From Providencia heimbachae ATCC 35613 (GTDB lineage Bacteria; Pseudomonadota; Gammaproteobacteria; Enterobacterales; Enterobacteriaceae): a DNA stretch of 64,000 nt. Below the pieces are notes generated by a model, which worked only from the letters and a program-made list of their open reading frames with translations, did no database searches and had not been told where the DNA came from. The first letter of the stretch is position 1. Each line of letters opens with the position of its first letter. The DNA is taken from assembly GCF_001655055.1 (NCBI RefSeq), contig NZ_LXEW01000035.1:89909-153908 (forward strand). Reading direction: 5' to 3'. The position numbers and the translations under genes are program-made. This document shows positions 48,506-58,499 of this stretch, piece by piece.

Positions 48506-49366
48506 ATGACACTACTTGATGCCATCACTTGCCTATTGCCACGCTTAGCTGAAAACCAGCGTAAAATTGCGCAATTTATCCTCGAAAACCCCGAAAAAGT
48601 ATTGAATTTATCATCACAACAGTTAGCTGAAGTTTTGGATGTTAGCCAATCGGCTATTGTTAAATTTAGTCAAAAAATTGGCGTGAAAGGATACCCTGCG
48701 CTTAAGCTGGCGCTGAGCGAGATTATTGGGCGTCAGCAACTCGATGATGCGAACCCACACATTGCTTTGCACAATCGAATTGCACAGGAAGATAATTTGA
48801 TGGTGGTGGCTCAAAAATTGGCAATGGAAAAAAATTATTCCATTACTGAAACGACAAAGCATATTGATTTTAAATTATTTGAAAAGATAGTGAATACCAT
48901 TGATAAATCGCAGCGAGTACAAATTGTTGGCATTGGCGGTTCTGGATTAACCGCAAAAGATTTAAGTTATAAATTACAAAAAATTGGTATTACAACCTTA
49001 GTTGAAAGCGATCACCATGTGCAGATTACAGCGGCATTAACCTTAAATTCTAATGATACGCAGATTGTTATTTCATTTTCGGGTAAGCGTAAAGATATGT
49101 TAACCGCAGCGAGTATTGGTCGTAAGCAAGGGGCTACAATTGTTGCGATTACTCGGGATCGGCATTCACCTTTAGCGCAACTTTCTGATTACGTGCTAGA
49201 AAGTATCGCAGAAGAGAACGAATGGCGTAGTTCTTCTATTTCTTCAAGAACGGCTCAAAATACCTTAACGGACTTGTTATTCATGGCATTACTGCAAAAG
49301 CGAGAAGCAAAAGCCAAGTCGCTAGTGATGAATGCGAGAGTGATGATCAACCGCTTAGATGAGTAG
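48506..49366 (+). CDS. murR: MurR, RpiR-family repressor of the MurNAc operon
   Basis: The 286-aa product (E. coli 285) has an RpiR-type helix-turn-helix (residues about 1-77: LSSQQLAEVLDVSQSAIVKFSQ) and a SIS sugar-phosphate-binding domain (about 125-260: RVQIVGIGGSGLTAKDLSYKL). MurNAc-6-P is the expected inducer. The ATG at 48506 is chosen because AAAGG lies 6 bp upstream and MTLLDAITCLLP fits the family start; a TTG 84 bp upstream has no support. It is divergent from murQ, as in E. coli. Confidence 0.9.
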   Translation: MTLLDAITCLLPRLAENQRKIAQFILENPEKVLNLSSQQLAEVLDVSQSAIVKFSQKIGVKGYPALKLALSEIIGRQQLDDANPHIALHNRIAQEDNLMVVAQKLAMEKNYSITETTKHIDFKLFEKIVNTIDKSQRVQIVGIGGSGLTAKDLSYKLQKIGITTLVESDHHVQITAALTLNSNDTQIVISFSGKRKDMLTAASIGRKQGATIVAITRDRHSPLAQLSDYVLESIAEENEWRSSSISSRTAQNTLTDLLFMALLQKREAKAKSLVMNARVMINRLDE

Positions 49367-49451
49367 ACTATTGAGAGGGGATAACTTTGCAAAGTTGGCT
49401 CATCTGCGTTAAGACTAATATAGGATAACCGCGATAAATAGAGGATTATTG

Positions 49452-51725
49452 ATGAGAGCACTGATCGTTTATACGGAATTAACCGATGATGATTCCGTTA
49501 TTAGTCATGCAGTGGCAAGGCTGGCGAGTGAGTTGAATGATGAACATGTTGAAACGGTCATTATTCGCGATTTTGAAGATGGACTTGCTTACATTCGTTC
49601 AAATACCAGTATTGATTGCTTATTGTACGGGCGAGATATGTCCGATAAAGGCGAACAAGTTCAGGCTCATCAGTTAATTACGCAGTTACATCGCCGGCAG
49701 GAAGATGTGCCTGTTTTTTTATTGAGTGATAGGGAAGAAGCGCTGGTGGCTTTTGACCGAAAAATGATGGAACAAGTTGATGAATTTGCTTGGATTTTAG
49801 AAGATTCTGCCGACTTCATTGCGGGCCGAGTATTGGCTGCCATTATTCGCTATCGTGCCCAGTTATTACCGCCGTTGATGAAAAGTTTGATGAAATACAG
49901 CGATGTGCATGAGTACTCATGGGCAGCGCCGGGGCATCAAGGTGGTGTTGGGTTTACGAAAACACCCGCAGGGCGCATTTATCACGATTTCTTTGGTGAA
50001 AATTTATTCCGTACTGATATTGGTATCGAACGTGTTGCAATTGGTTCGCTACTTGACCATACAGGGGCATTTGGTGAGTGCGAAAAAAATGCCGCGCGTA
50101 TTTTTGGTGCAGACCAGTCATATTCCGTTGTCGTCGGAACATCAGGCTCTAACCGAACTATTATGCAAGCCTGTATGACAGATGAAGATGTCGTCGTGAT
50201 TGACCGTAACTGCCATAAATCTATCGAACAAGGGTTGATTTTAACGGGGGCTAAACCCGTTTATATGATCCCAAGCCGCAACCGGTATGGCATTATCGGC
50301 CCGATTTATCCTCAAGAAATGTCCCCAGAATCTATCGCCACTAAAATTGCACAAAACCCACTGACCGCGGATAAAGCTGGGCAACAACCCGCTTATAGTG
50401 TGGTGACAAATTGTACCTATGACGGTGTTTGCTATAACGCTCGCAAGGTGCAGGATTTACTGGATAAATCGTTAGATAGAATTCATTTTGATGAAGCATG
50501 GTACGGCTATGCTCGCTTTAATCCTATTTATCATGATCATTTTGCAATGCGTGATGAAGTTAGACACGACAATGAGCCGACGATTTTCGCCACGCATTCT
50601 ACACATAAATTATTAAATGCACTCTCACAGGCTTCATTTATTCATGTGAGAAATGGGCGCAACGCGATTGATTTTAATCGGTTTAATCAAGCGTATCATA
50701 TGCATGCGACAACCTCGCCGTTATATGCGATTTGCGCCTCAAATGATATTGCTGCCGATATGATGGATGGCAATAGTGGGCGCTCATTAACCGATGAAGT
50801 TATCCGTGAATCTATCGATTTCCGACAATCTTTAGGTTATCTGTACAAAGAATTTCTCAATGATGACGAATGGTTCTTTAAGCCATGGAATCAGGAAATG
50901 GTCAAAGATCCGGTAACAGGTAAGCGCTATGCCTTTGAAGATGCGCCTGTTGAATTATTGATGAAAGAGCAAAGCTGTTGGGTGATGAATCCTGAAGATA
51001 AATGGCATGGGTTCAAAGATATCCCTGAAAATTGGGCGATGCTTGACCCGATTAAAGTCAGTATTCTATCGCCGGGAATGGGAAGTGATGGGCGCTTATT
51101 AGATAGCGGAGTGCCCGCCGCACTGGTTACTGCGTGGTTGAATCATTACGGTATTGTGCCAACAAGAACCACCGATTTCCAGATTATGTTCCTGTTTTCT
51201 ATGGGGATTACCAAAGGCAAATGGGGCACATTGGTCAATGCATTACTTTCTTTCAAACGCCATTACGATAACAACACCTCACTGAAAAAGGTATTACCTG
51301 AAGTTGTAGAAAAAGACGTTGCGGTTTATGGGGAGCTAGGGTTGCGAGATCTTGGCGATAAAATGTTTGCTTATTTGCAGAAAAATAATCCGGGAAGCCA
51401 ACTCAATCAAGCTTATGAGCACTTGCCACCGGTAATAATGAGTCCTCGAGCCGCTTATCAACAGATTGTGGCTAACCGTGTGGAAGCTGTTCCGTTAGAT
51501 AATCTTGCGGGAAGAATAGCGGCAAACTCGATTATTCCTTATCCGCCGGGTATTCCGATGTTGCTATCGGGGGAAAGCTTTGGTGATAAAAATAGCCCGC
51601 ATATCGGTTACTTACGTAGTCTTCAAGCCTGGGACAGTGAATTCCCCGGTTTTGAACATGAAACGGAAGGTACCGAAATCATTGATGGGCAGTATTATGT
51701 GATGTGTGTGAAATCGCAGAAGTAA
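49452..51725 (+). CDS. adiA: Biodegradative arginine decarboxylase AdiA
   Basis: AdiA converts arginine to agmatine and CO2, consuming a proton, and drives acid resistance. The 757-aa PLP enzyme (E. coli 755/756) has an N-terminal receiver-like wing domain (about 1-130), the core with HSTHKLLNALSQAS carrying PLP lysine K386, and the C-terminal domain. The WAAPGHQGGVGFTKTPAGR segment is typical. Over nearly its full length the match is to AdiA rather than to the lysine or ornithine paralogues. The ATG at 49452 follows GAGGA. The antiporter adiC and regulator adiY are not adjacent; murR is 85 bp upstream. Confidence 0.92.
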   Translation: MRALIVYTELTDDDSVISHAVARLASELNDEHVETVIIRDFEDGLAYIRSNTSIDCLLYGRDMSDKGEQVQAHQLITQLHRRQEDVPVFLLSDREEALVAFDRKMMEQVDEFAWILEDSADFIAGRVLAAIIRYRAQLLPPLMKSLMKYSDVHEYSWAAPGHQGGVGFTKTPAGRIYHDFFGENLFRTDIGIERVAIGSLLDHTGAFGECEKNAARIFGADQSYSVVVGTSGSNRTIMQACMTDEDVVVIDRNCHKSIEQGLILTGAKPVYMIPSRNRYGIIGPIYPQEMSPESIATKIAQNPLTADKAGQQPAYSVVTNCTYDGVCYNARKVQDLLDKSLDRIHFDEAWYGYARFNPIYHDHFAMRDEVRHDNEPTIFATHSTHKLLNALSQASFIHVRNGRNAIDFNRFNQAYHMHATTSPLYAICASNDIAADMMDGNSGRSLTDEVIRESIDFRQSLGYLYKEFLNDDEWFFKPWNQEMVKDPVTGKRYAFEDAPVELLMKEQSCWVMNPEDKWHGFKDIPENWAMLDPIKVSILSPGMGSDGRLLDSGVPAALVTAWLNHYGIVPTRTTDFQIMFLFSMGITKGKWGTLVNALLSFKRHYDNNTSLKKVLPEVVEKDVAVYGELGLRDLGDKMFAYLQKNNPGSQLNQAYEHLPPVIMSPRAAYQQIVANRVEAVPLDNLAGRIAANSIIPYPPGIPMLLSGESFGDKNSPHIGYLRSLQAWDSEFPGFEHETEGTEIIDGQYYVMCVKSQK

Positions 51726-51735
51726 TCAAATAAAA

Positions 51736-51758
51736 AGAGCCAGTTATTCGCTGGCTCT
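51736..51758. terminator. Shared terminator of adiA and yheS
   Basis: A perfect 8-bp stem AGAGCCAG/CTGGCTCT (51736-51743 with 51751-51758) between convergent genes 59 bp apart. A run of A upstream of the stem supplies a U-tract for the yheS direction. Confidence 0.75.
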
Positions 51759-51784
51759 CTTCGATTCGAGTTAATTCGAATATT

Positions 51785-53722
51785 TTAGACGTTAATATCG
51801 AGGTCGGTTGTCATCTGTTCCAACTGCTCTTGTAGCTCCATCCACGTCATTTCGACTTCTTCCAGTGCCGATTTTTGCTCAGTTTGTTTTTTCAAACACT
51901 CAGTCAACTCAGCTTTTTTATCTTGCTCATAAATAGCGGCGTCGGAAAGCTTGGCTTCTAATTCAGCGAGAGAAGCGGAATACTTCTCCATCTGTTTTTC
52001 TAACGTGGTGATTTTTTTACGGATAGGCTGGGTTGCTTGGCGGAATTCCGCTTCGCGACGTTTTTGATCTTTTCTGTCTTGTGCCGTCACAGTAGAGACA
52101 CTCGCGGGGCGATCCTTTTCTTGAATGTCACGCGCTTGTTGTAGTTCCAGCTTATTTTGCTCGGCGAGCCACTGTTGGTAATCTTCTAAATCACCATCGA
52201 ATTGCTCGACCATACCACCGTGAACAAGATAAAACTCATCCGTCGTTGAACGCAGTAAGTGCCTATCATGGGAAACCACAACCAAAGCGCCTTCGAAATC
52301 CATTAAAGCTTCGGTTAGGGCTTGGCGCATGTCTAAATCAAGGTGGTTAGTGGGTTCATCGAGTAACAAGAGGTTTGGACGTTGCCACACCACTAAAGCT
52401 AAAACTAAACGAGCTTTTTCCCCGCCCGAAAAGCGGCCTGTAGGGTCGGTGACTTGGTCGCCTTTAAAGCCAAAACCGCCTAAATAGTCGCGAAGCTGTT
52501 GCTCGGTTTCTTGTGGCGCTAGCCGAACAAGGTGCTGCAATGGTGACTCTTCAGCGTGTAAATATTCAAGTTGGTGCTGAGCGAAATAGCCTAATTTAAT
52601 GCCTTTTGCTAGGGATACATCCCCGTGTAAAGGTTGTAAATCGCCAGCTAGCAACTTGATGAGTGTCGATTTACCTGCCCCATTTCGGCCTAATAAGCCA
52701 ATACGTGAACCGGGGACTAAATTTAATTTAATCGAATTGAGGATGGTTTTTTCACCATAACCGGCACTCACTTTTTCCATTTTCAATAATGGATTCGGTA
52801 AACTTTCAGGCTTACGGAATGAAAAATGGAATGGGTTATCCACATGAGCTGGAGCGACCATTTCCATTTTTTCGAGCATTTTTATTCGACTTTGCGCTTG
52901 TTTTGCTTTGGTCGCTTGGGCTCTAAAACGGTCAATATAGCTTTGTAAATGCGCGGCTTTAACTTGCTGGCTTTCATATAATGACTGCTGCTGTGACAGT
53001 TTAGTGGCACGTTGGCGTTCGAATGAAGAATAGTTACCCGTATATTCGAACATACTTTCTTGCTCAATATGCAGCACTTTATCAATAATTGGATCGAGGA
53101 AATCCCTATCATGGGAAATCAAAATCAGTGTGCCGGTATAACTTTTAAGCCATTTTTCGAGCCAAATAACCGCATCTAAATCAAGGTGGTTAGTCGGTTC
53201 ATCGAGTAATAATAAATCTGAGCGGCAAAGCAGTGCTTGTGCAAGATTCAAACGCATACGCCACCCGCCAGAGAATGATTTCACTGGGGATTGCAGTTGT
53301 GCTTGGCTGAAGCCCAAACCATGTAGCAGGCTAGACGCACGAGAGTGGATAGTCCAGGCATCGATGGCATCAAGTTGCCCATGAACCGTTGCGATAGCAT
53401 GACCATCATTTTGTTCATTGGCTTGCAGAAGCTTTTGTTCAAGTAAACGATATTCACGATCGCCATCAATCACATATTCGAGGGCGGGGACGTCAAGAGC
53501 CGGTGTTTCTTGGTTAACCCATGCAAGTGACCATGTGCTGGGAAAAGTCGCCGAGCCAGCCTCTGCCTGTAACTCACCTTTTAACAGTGCAAGTAATGTC
53601 GATTTTCCACAGCCGTTTTTACCAACTAACCCGACTTTTTGTCCTGGGTTGATAGTCGCAGTTGCATTGTCCAATAGAACACGTACACCTCGGCGAATTT
53701 GTAGCGAAGAGAAAACAATCAT
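51785..53722 (-). CDS. yheS: ABC-F family ATPase YheS
   Basis: The 645-aa protein (E. coli 637) has two ABC domains and no membrane part, as in ABC-F translation factors. Domain 1 has GKNGCGKST near residue 37, signature FSGGWRMRL and LLLDEPTNHLDLDAV. Domain 2 has GRNGAGKST, FSGGEKARL and another LLLDEPTNHLDLDM. The interdomain linker that reaches the ribosomal P-site is charged (RFRAQATKAKQAQSRIKML). The C-terminal 100 residues form a coiled coil. YheS is thought to relieve specific stalled ribosomes. It is divergent from kefG, as in E. coli. Confidence 0.95.
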   Translation of the reverse strand: MIVFSSLQIRRGVRVLLDNATATINPGQKVGLVGKNGCGKSTLLALLKGELQAEAGSATFPSTWSLAWVNQETPALDVPALEYVIDGDREYRLLEQKLLQANEQNDGHAIATVHGQLDAIDAWTIHSRASSLLHGLGFSQAQLQSPVKSFSGGWRMRLNLAQALLCRSDLLLLDEPTNHLDLDAVIWLEKWLKSYTGTLILISHDRDFLDPIIDKVLHIEQESMFEYTGNYSSFERQRATKLSQQQSLYESQQVKAAHLQSYIDRFRAQATKAKQAQSRIKMLEKMEMVAPAHVDNPFHFSFRKPESLPNPLLKMEKVSAGYGEKTILNSIKLNLVPGSRIGLLGRNGAGKSTLIKLLAGDLQPLHGDVSLAKGIKLGYFAQHQLEYLHAEESPLQHLVRLAPQETEQQLRDYLGGFGFKGDQVTDPTGRFSGGEKARLVLALVVWQRPNLLLLDEPTNHLDLDMRQALTEALMDFEGALVVVSHDRHLLRSTTDEFYLVHGGMVEQFDGDLEDYQQWLAEQNKLELQQARDIQEKDRPASVSTVTAQDRKDQKRREAEFRQATQPIRKKITTLEKQMEKYSASLAELEAKLSDAAIYEQDKKAELTECLKKQTEQKSALEEVEMTWMELQEQLEQMTTDLDINV

Positions 53723-53870
53723 AGAAACCGTTTAAAATATGTTAAATTATTTAGGATATATAAATTCAGCAAATAAAGTGATAGCTGAAGTATATTGAGC
53801 GTAAAATACGTTTATCAGGCAGCATGGTAACGGAAAATTATCCGTCTGACACGCCTTTGAGGAGGGAAAG

Positions 53871-54425
53871 ATGTCAAATATACCGAAAGTATTAGTGGTC
53901 TACGCTCATCCAGATCCTGATGAATCGGTCGCCAATAAGGCGCTACTAAGGGCTATACATGATCTTGAACATGTAACAGTCCATGATTTATACGCAACTT
54001 ATCCCGATTATTTTATCGATGTCACCGCAGAACAAAAGCGACTTTGTCTGCATGATGTGATTGTGTTTCAGCATCCGCTGTACACTTACAGTTGCCCCGC
54101 ATTATTGAAAGAGTGGTTCGACCGTGTGTTAACCCGCCGCTTTGCTACCGAGATGGGATATCAAAAATTAAAAGGTAAATATTGGCGATCGGTGATCACC
54201 ACGGGGGAAACGCAGGAGGCTTATCAACATAATGGACTCAATCAATACCCGCTGGCTGAAATATTACGTCCATTCGAACTGACGGCCACCATGTGTGAAA
54301 TGCAATGGTTAGAGCCTAATATTATTTATGCCGCCCGTCGACAAACACCCACACATTTCCAGCAGATGATTGATGGCTATAGGCAATGGATGGAACAACC
54401 ACTAAATGCTGAGGGACAGTCTTAA
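53871..54425 (+). CDS. kefG: KefG, ancillary subunit of the KefB potassium efflux system
   Basis: The 184-aa flavodoxin-like protein (E. coli 184) belongs to the YwrO/MdaB quinone-reductase family: [17 protein letters not shown], then [25 protein letters not shown] and [12 protein letters not shown]. KefG is needed for full KefB activity. GAGGAGGGAAAG before the ATG is a strong ribosome binding site. Its TAA and the kefB ATG share one base (TAATG at 54423-54427), so the two are coupled. Confidence 0.94.
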   Translation: MSNIPKVLVVYAHPDPDESVANKALLRAIHDLEHVTVHDLYATYPDYFIDVTAEQKRLCLHDVIVFQHPLYTYSCPALLKEWFDRVLTRRFATEMGYQKLKGKYWRSVITTGETQEAYQHNGLNQYPLAEILRPFELTATMCEMQWLEPNIIYAARRQTPTHFQQMIDGYRQWMEQPLNAEGQS

Positions 54426-56233
54426 TGTCAGAGTTGGGTCTATTTGAATCCGTCATTATTTTTCTTTGTGCTGGCGTGGTGATGGTACCTATCGCCCAAA
54501 AAATTCGCTTGGGAGCGGTACTGGGTTATTTGCTTGCGGGTATTGTAATAGGCCCATTTGTACTGGGATTTATTCATAACGTTGATGACATCTTACATTT
54601 CTCTGAGATGGGCGTTGTTTTTCTCATGTTTTTAATCGGCTTAGAACTTAAACCGTCTAAACTTTGGGAACTGAGACGTTCAATTTTTGGTATCGGTACT
54701 GCTCAAGTCCTTGTTACTGCAATAATTATGTCAGGGTTGCTTTATCTGGCTAAATTCTCTTGGCAGGCGGCGATTGTGGGTGGTCTTGGCATGGCGATGT
54801 CGTCGACAGCCATGGCATTACAACTGATGAACGAAAAAGGCATGTCCAATAAAGAAAGTGGGCAACTTGGGTTCTCGGTGTTGTTGTTCCAAGATATGGC
54901 CGTGATCCCAATTATGGCATTGATCCCTTTATTTGCGGGGGACACAGGAAGTAGTGACTGGTATAAAATTGGGTTAAAAGTAATTGCGTTTGCGGGTTTA
55001 TGGGTGGTGGGACGCTATTTATTGCGTCCGTTGTTCCGGCTAGTGGCAAAATCAGGTGTGCATGAAATTTTTACCGCCGCGGCATTGTTGGTGGTCTTAG
55101 GGTCAGCGTTGATAATGGAAAGTCTGGGTTTTTCCATGGCTTTAGGCACCTTTATGGCGGGGGTGATGTTAGCAGAAACCGAATTTCGCCATGAGCTTGA
55201 AATTAATATCGAACCCTTTAAAGGCTTGCTATTGGGATTGTTTTTTATCTCGGTCGGTATGTCATTAAACCTGCAAATTTTATGGTCTTATTTACCGCAA
55301 GTATTAATTGCAGTGGCGACACTTGTCGCGGTAAAAGCGTTGGTTCTCTATAGCCTTGGTTTGATAGCCAAATTGAGAAGAGGGGCAAGAGCCCAATTTT
55401 CCGGTGTGCTGAGTCAAGGTGGGGAATTTGCCTTTGTTATTTATGCCACCGCATCCGGTGCAAGTGTCATCAGCGAAATGCAGATGGATTTATTGCTGGT
55501 GGTGGTCACACTTTCGATGATGACTACGCCACTTGTGATGCAGTTGATAGATGCCTATCTTAACTATCGTTATAATCAACAGCCAGTTTCAAGTGAAAAA
55601 CCGTTTGTGGAAGATAACGACCCACATGTGATATTAGTCGGTTTTGGTCGAATGGGGCAAGTTGTCGGCCGTTTGTTAATGGCTAATAAAGTTAAAATAA
55701 CGGTGCTTGAACAAGATGTTAGTGCAATTAGTACTATGCGACGTTATGGCTACACGGTTTATTATGGTGATGCGAGAGAATTGCAGCTACTACGTTCGGC
55801 AGGGGCAGATAAAGCCAAAGCAATTGTGATCACCAGTGATGTTCCTGAAGAAGTGATGGAAATTGTACGAATTTGCCAAGAAAATTTCCCTAATTTGCAT
55901 ATTATTGCACGAGCCAAAGGGCGTTTTGAAGCCCATGAGCTATTACAAAGTGGCGTAAAAGATTTTAGCCGTGAAACATTCTCAAGTGCATTAGAGTTAG
56001 GAAGCAAAGCATTAATTAGTACTGGGATGCATCCCCATAAAGCTTATCGTGCGAAGCAACACTTTCGTCGACTGGATATGCGTGTATTAAGAGATGTGAT
56101 CCCAGAAAATGAAAACAGTGATAGCGGGCAAATTTCGCGTATTAAAGAGGCGCGCCGTGAATTGAATGATCTTTTTGAGAAAGAAATGCAAAGAGAGCAC
56201 CGGCAGCCCCATAGCTGGAATAAAGAACAGTAA
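54425..56233 (+). CDS. kefB: Glutathione-regulated potassium efflux antiporter KefB
   Basis: KefB is a K+/H+ antiporter held shut by glutathione and opened by glutathione adducts, which acidifies the cytosol and protects against electrophiles. The 602-aa protein (E. coli 601) has a 12-13-helix CPA2 domain (residues 1-385: [43 protein letters not shown]). A linker leads to an RCK_N domain with the dinucleotide fold [18 protein letters not shown] at about 400-418. It forms an operon with kefG and yheV. Confidence 0.95.
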   Translation: MSELGLFESVIIFLCAGVVMVPIAQKIRLGAVLGYLLAGIVIGPFVLGFIHNVDDILHFSEMGVVFLMFLIGLELKPSKLWELRRSIFGIGTAQVLVTAIIMSGLLYLAKFSWQAAIVGGLGMAMSSTAMALQLMNEKGMSNKESGQLGFSVLLFQDMAVIPIMALIPLFAGDTGSSDWYKIGLKVIAFAGLWVVGRYLLRPLFRLVAKSGVHEIFTAAALLVVLGSALIMESLGFSMALGTFMAGVMLAETEFRHELEINIEPFKGLLLGLFFISVGMSLNLQILWSYLPQVLIAVATLVAVKALVLYSLGLIAKLRRGARAQFSGVLSQGGEFAFVIYATASGASVISEMQMDLLLVVVTLSMMTTPLVMQLIDAYLNYRYNQQPVSSEKPFVEDNDPHVILVGFGRMGQVVGRLLMANKVKITVLEQDVSAISTMRRYGYTVYYGDARELQLLRSAGADKAKAIVITSDVPEEVMEIVRICQENFPNLHIIARAKGRFEAHELLQSGVKDFSRETFSSALELGSKALISTGMHPHKAYRAKQHFRRLDMRVLRDVIPENENSDSGQISRIKEARRELNDLFEKEMQREHRQPHSWNKEQ

Positions 56234-56243
56234 AGGTATAAAA

Positions 56244-56447
56244 ATGGCTTCAACTCGTAAACGGTTTATTGCAGGTGCTACCTGCCCGAAATGTCGGTCA
56301 CAAGATACACTAATGATGTGGCGGGAAGATAAAATTGATGTTGTCGAATGTGTGAATTGTGGTGACCAACAGCGCCAAGCGGATGATGGGGCAACTGAAC
56401 ATGTGAGAAAACAAGAGAAAGTGATTGGCATTTTTACACCAGAGTAA
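56244..56447 (+). CDS. yheV: YheV, DUF2387 zinc-ribbon-like protein
   Basis: The 67-aa protein (E. coli 66) has two CxxC-type pairs, CPKC near residue 14 and CVNC near residue 36, as in a zinc ribbon, and ends HVRKQEKVIGIFTPE, the family ending. The ATG at 56244 is chosen, with AAAGG 7 bp upstream, just 10 bp after kefB. The function is unknown. The same position next to kefB and slyD is seen in E. coli. Confidence 0.93.
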   Translation: MASTRKRFIAGATCPKCRSQDTLMMWREDKIDVVECVNCGDQQRQADDGATEHVRKQEKVIGIFTPE

Positions 56448-56534
56448 GAGAAATTTGTCAATTCTCAATACAGCACCATTGTTTTCCGGTACAATATAGC
56501 AAAAATTTTCCCCTCTCGGGTCGTAGGAGATGTC

Positions 56535-57146
56535 ATGAAAGTAGCAAAAGACTTGGTAATCAGCTTGGCTTATCAAGTAAGAACAGAAGACGGTGTTTTA
56601 GTTGATGAGTCGCCAACAAGTGCGCCAATGGACTACCTACATGGTCGTGGTTCTTTAATTTCTGGTTTGGAAAAAGCATTAGATGGCCGCGCAGTTGGTG
56701 ATCATTTTGATGTTGAAGTTGCTTCAGATGACGCATATGGTCAATATGACGAAAACCTCGTTCAACGTGTTCCTAAAGATGTTTTTATGGGTGTTGATGA
56801 ACTTGAAGTTGGTATGCGTTTCTTAGCTGATACTGACATGGGTCCAGTACCTGTTGAAATCACCGGTATTGAAGGTGATGAAGTTATCGTTGACGGTAAC
56901 CACATGTTAGCAGGTCAAAACCTGAAATTTAATGTTGAAGTCATGGCAATCCGTGAAGCAACTGAAGAAGAAATCGCACATGGACACGTTCATGGTGCAG
57001 ATGGTCACGACCATGACCACGATCACGAAGGTGGTTGTTGTGGCGGTGGCGGTCATGAACATGGTCATAGCCATGGTTCAGAAGGCGGTTGTTGCGGCGG
57101 TGGCGAAGGTCACGGCAAGAAACAAGGCGGCTGCGGCTGTCACTAA
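56535..57146 (+). CDS. slyD: FKBP-type prolyl isomerase and metallochaperone SlyD
   Basis: SlyD has an FKBP domain with an inserted IF chaperone flap (about residues 70-120) and a metal-binding tail. It helps nickel delivery to hydrogenase and, in phiX174-infected E. coli, stabilises lysis protein E. The 203-aa protein (E. coli 196) shows KVAKDLVISLAYQVRTEDG, SGLEKALDGRAVGD, and a tail from about 153 packed with His, Gly and Cys (HDHDHEGGCCGGGGHEHGHS is part of it), ending GGCGCH. GTAGGAGATGTC precedes the ATG. Confidence 0.96.
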   Translation: MKVAKDLVISLAYQVRTEDGVLVDESPTSAPMDYLHGRGSLISGLEKALDGRAVGDHFDVEVASDDAYGQYDENLVQRVPKDVFMGVDELEVGMRFLADTDMGPVPVEITGIEGDEVIVDGNHMLAGQNLKFNVEVMAIREATEEEIAHGHVHGADGHDHDHDHEGGCCGGGGHEHGHSHGSEGGCCGGGEGHGKKQGGCGCH

Positions 57147-57179
57147 TTCTTAGCGATAAGCTGAGTATTAGCGTTTTAG

Positions 57180-57209
57180 AAAAAAGGAAAGCCTAGGCTT
57201 TCCTTTTTT
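57180..57209. terminator. Bidirectional terminator of slyD and slyX
   Basis: A perfect 30-bp palindrome, 15 bp per arm, reading AAGGAAAGCCTAGGCTTTCC at its centre and flanked by A6 and T6. It supplies a U-tract for both convergent genes. Confidence 0.9.
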
Positions 57210-57245
57210 GTATCCACATTATTTTGGTCTATATTTAAACAGTTA

Positions 57246-57467
57246 TTAATAATGGGGTGGTGGAGTTTCTTCTTCAGGCCTAGCGAGATGTGAATCTTGT
57301 GAAGATTTCAGCCTTTCCGCCACAATACGTAAATGTTCTTGCATACGAGTCAATTGCATCTGCTGCTCAGTAATAACTTGGTTAAGTTGCTCGATAGTCA
57401 ATTCTTGGAAAGCAACTTTGCTTTCTAAAAGTTCTAAACGCTGTTCAAAAAAGGAAGACAAATCCAT
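57246..57467 (-). CDS. slyX: SlyX family protein
   Basis: The 73-aa protein (E. coli 72) is mostly one coiled coil: [29 protein letters not shown] is the SlyX signature in outline, [11 protein letters not shown] at its core, and the C-terminus EETPPPHY is the conserved end. The function is unknown despite the sensitivity-to-lysis name. It is convergent with slyD and divergent from fkpA, as in E. coli. Confidence 0.93.
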   Translation of the reverse strand: MDLSSFFEQRLELLESKVAFQELTIEQLNQVITEQQMQLTRMQEHLRIVAERLKSSQDSHLARPEEETPPPHY

Positions 57468-57700
57468 TTAAGATGCTCCTGATGGTTTCTTATCATAAAA
57501 AAACTATCATAATCACCGAACATTACAAATCAATAGATAAGTTTTAGTTAAAGAGATATGCGTTGAAACCTCTTTTTGTTAATGTTGTCTAAGAAGTTCT
57601 CATATTTATTTATTAACGAATAGCGGTTTCTTAATATAGTAAAACGCTATCAATAAAATTGAATACACAATTACTCGAATAAAAGTCATCGGAGATTAGG

Positions 57701-58447
57701 ATGAAATCACTGTTTAAGGCAAGTCTTCTCGCAACTACGTTAGCATTTACCTTTGCTGCTCCACAAGTTATGGCCGCAGAAACCAAAGCGGAAAGTAACA
57801 GCGCATTTAAAAATGCAGAAGAACGTAATGCGTATGCACTTGGTGCCTCTTTAGGCCGCTACATGCAAAACTCGCTAGAAGAGCAAAAAACCATTGGCAT
57901 CAATCTGGACAAAGCCCAATTATTGGCAGGTGTTCAAGATGCATTTAGCGGCAAAAGCAAAATGAGCGATGCTGAAGTTGAAGAAACACTTCGTCAGTTT
58001 GAAGGTCAAGTAAAAGAAGCTGCTGAGAAAAAAATGAAAACTGAATCAGTTGCTAATGAGAAAAAAAGCGCTGAGTATCGTGAAAAATATGCTAAAGAAA
58101 AAGGCGTAGTTAAAACTAAATCTGGCCTTCTGTATAAAATTGAGAAAGAAGGAACAGGCGCTAAGCCTAAAGCCGATGAGACGGTTGTCGTACACTATAA
58201 AGGCTCATTAATTGATGGTACTGAATTTGATAGCTCATATTCACGTAACGAACCGCTAACTATTCCATTAAATTCAGTCATTAAAGGTTGGACTGAAGGT
58301 TTAGCTAACGTGAAGAAAGGTGGAAAAATTCAATTAGTCATTCCAGCTGACCTCGCTTATGGGGAAAATGGTGTTCCAGGTATTCCTGCTAACTCCACAT
58401 TAATATTCGATGTTGAATTATTAGATATTAAACCTGCAGCTAAATAA
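57701..58447 (+). CDS. fkpA: Periplasmic FKBP-type prolyl isomerase and chaperone FkpA
   Basis: FkpA folds periplasmic and outer-membrane proteins and is a sigma-E target in E. coli. The 248-aa precursor has a signal peptide ending VMA-AE (about residue 25). A helical dimerisation domain follows (about 30-130: NAEERNAYALGASLGRYM). The FKBP domain (about 140-244) has VVVHYKGSLIDGTEFDSSYSR and GGKIQLVIPADLAYGENG. E. coli FkpA is 270 aa; the difference is mainly at the C-terminus. No clear sigma-E promoter was recognised upstream. Confidence 0.95.
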   Translation: MKSLFKASLLATTLAFTFAAPQVMAAETKAESNSAFKNAEERNAYALGASLGRYMQNSLEEQKTIGINLDKAQLLAGVQDAFSGKSKMSDAEVEETLRQFEGQVKEAAEKKMKTESVANEKKSAEYREKYAKEKGVVKTKSGLLYKIEKEGTGAKPKADETVVVHYKGSLIDGTEFDSSYSRNEPLTIPLNSVIKGWTEGLANVKKGGKIQLVIPADLAYGENGVPGIPANSTLIFDVELLDIKPAAK

Positions 58448-58471
58448 GCGCATTAAACTTATCTTAGTACG

Positions 58472-58499
58472 AAAACCCAGAGCCTATCTGGGTTTTTTT
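58472..58499 (+). terminator. Terminator of fkpA
   Basis: A perfect 10-bp stem AAAACCCAGA/TCTGGGTTTT (58472-58481 with 58487-58496) whose 3' arm runs into TTT. It starts 24 bp after the stop. Confidence 0.9.

Noticed and set aside
56932..57153. A second Val/Ala/Met-rich frame over the slyD tail
   Set aside because: It is the shadow of the His/Gly/Cys repeats of SlyD in another frame and lacks a ribosome binding site.
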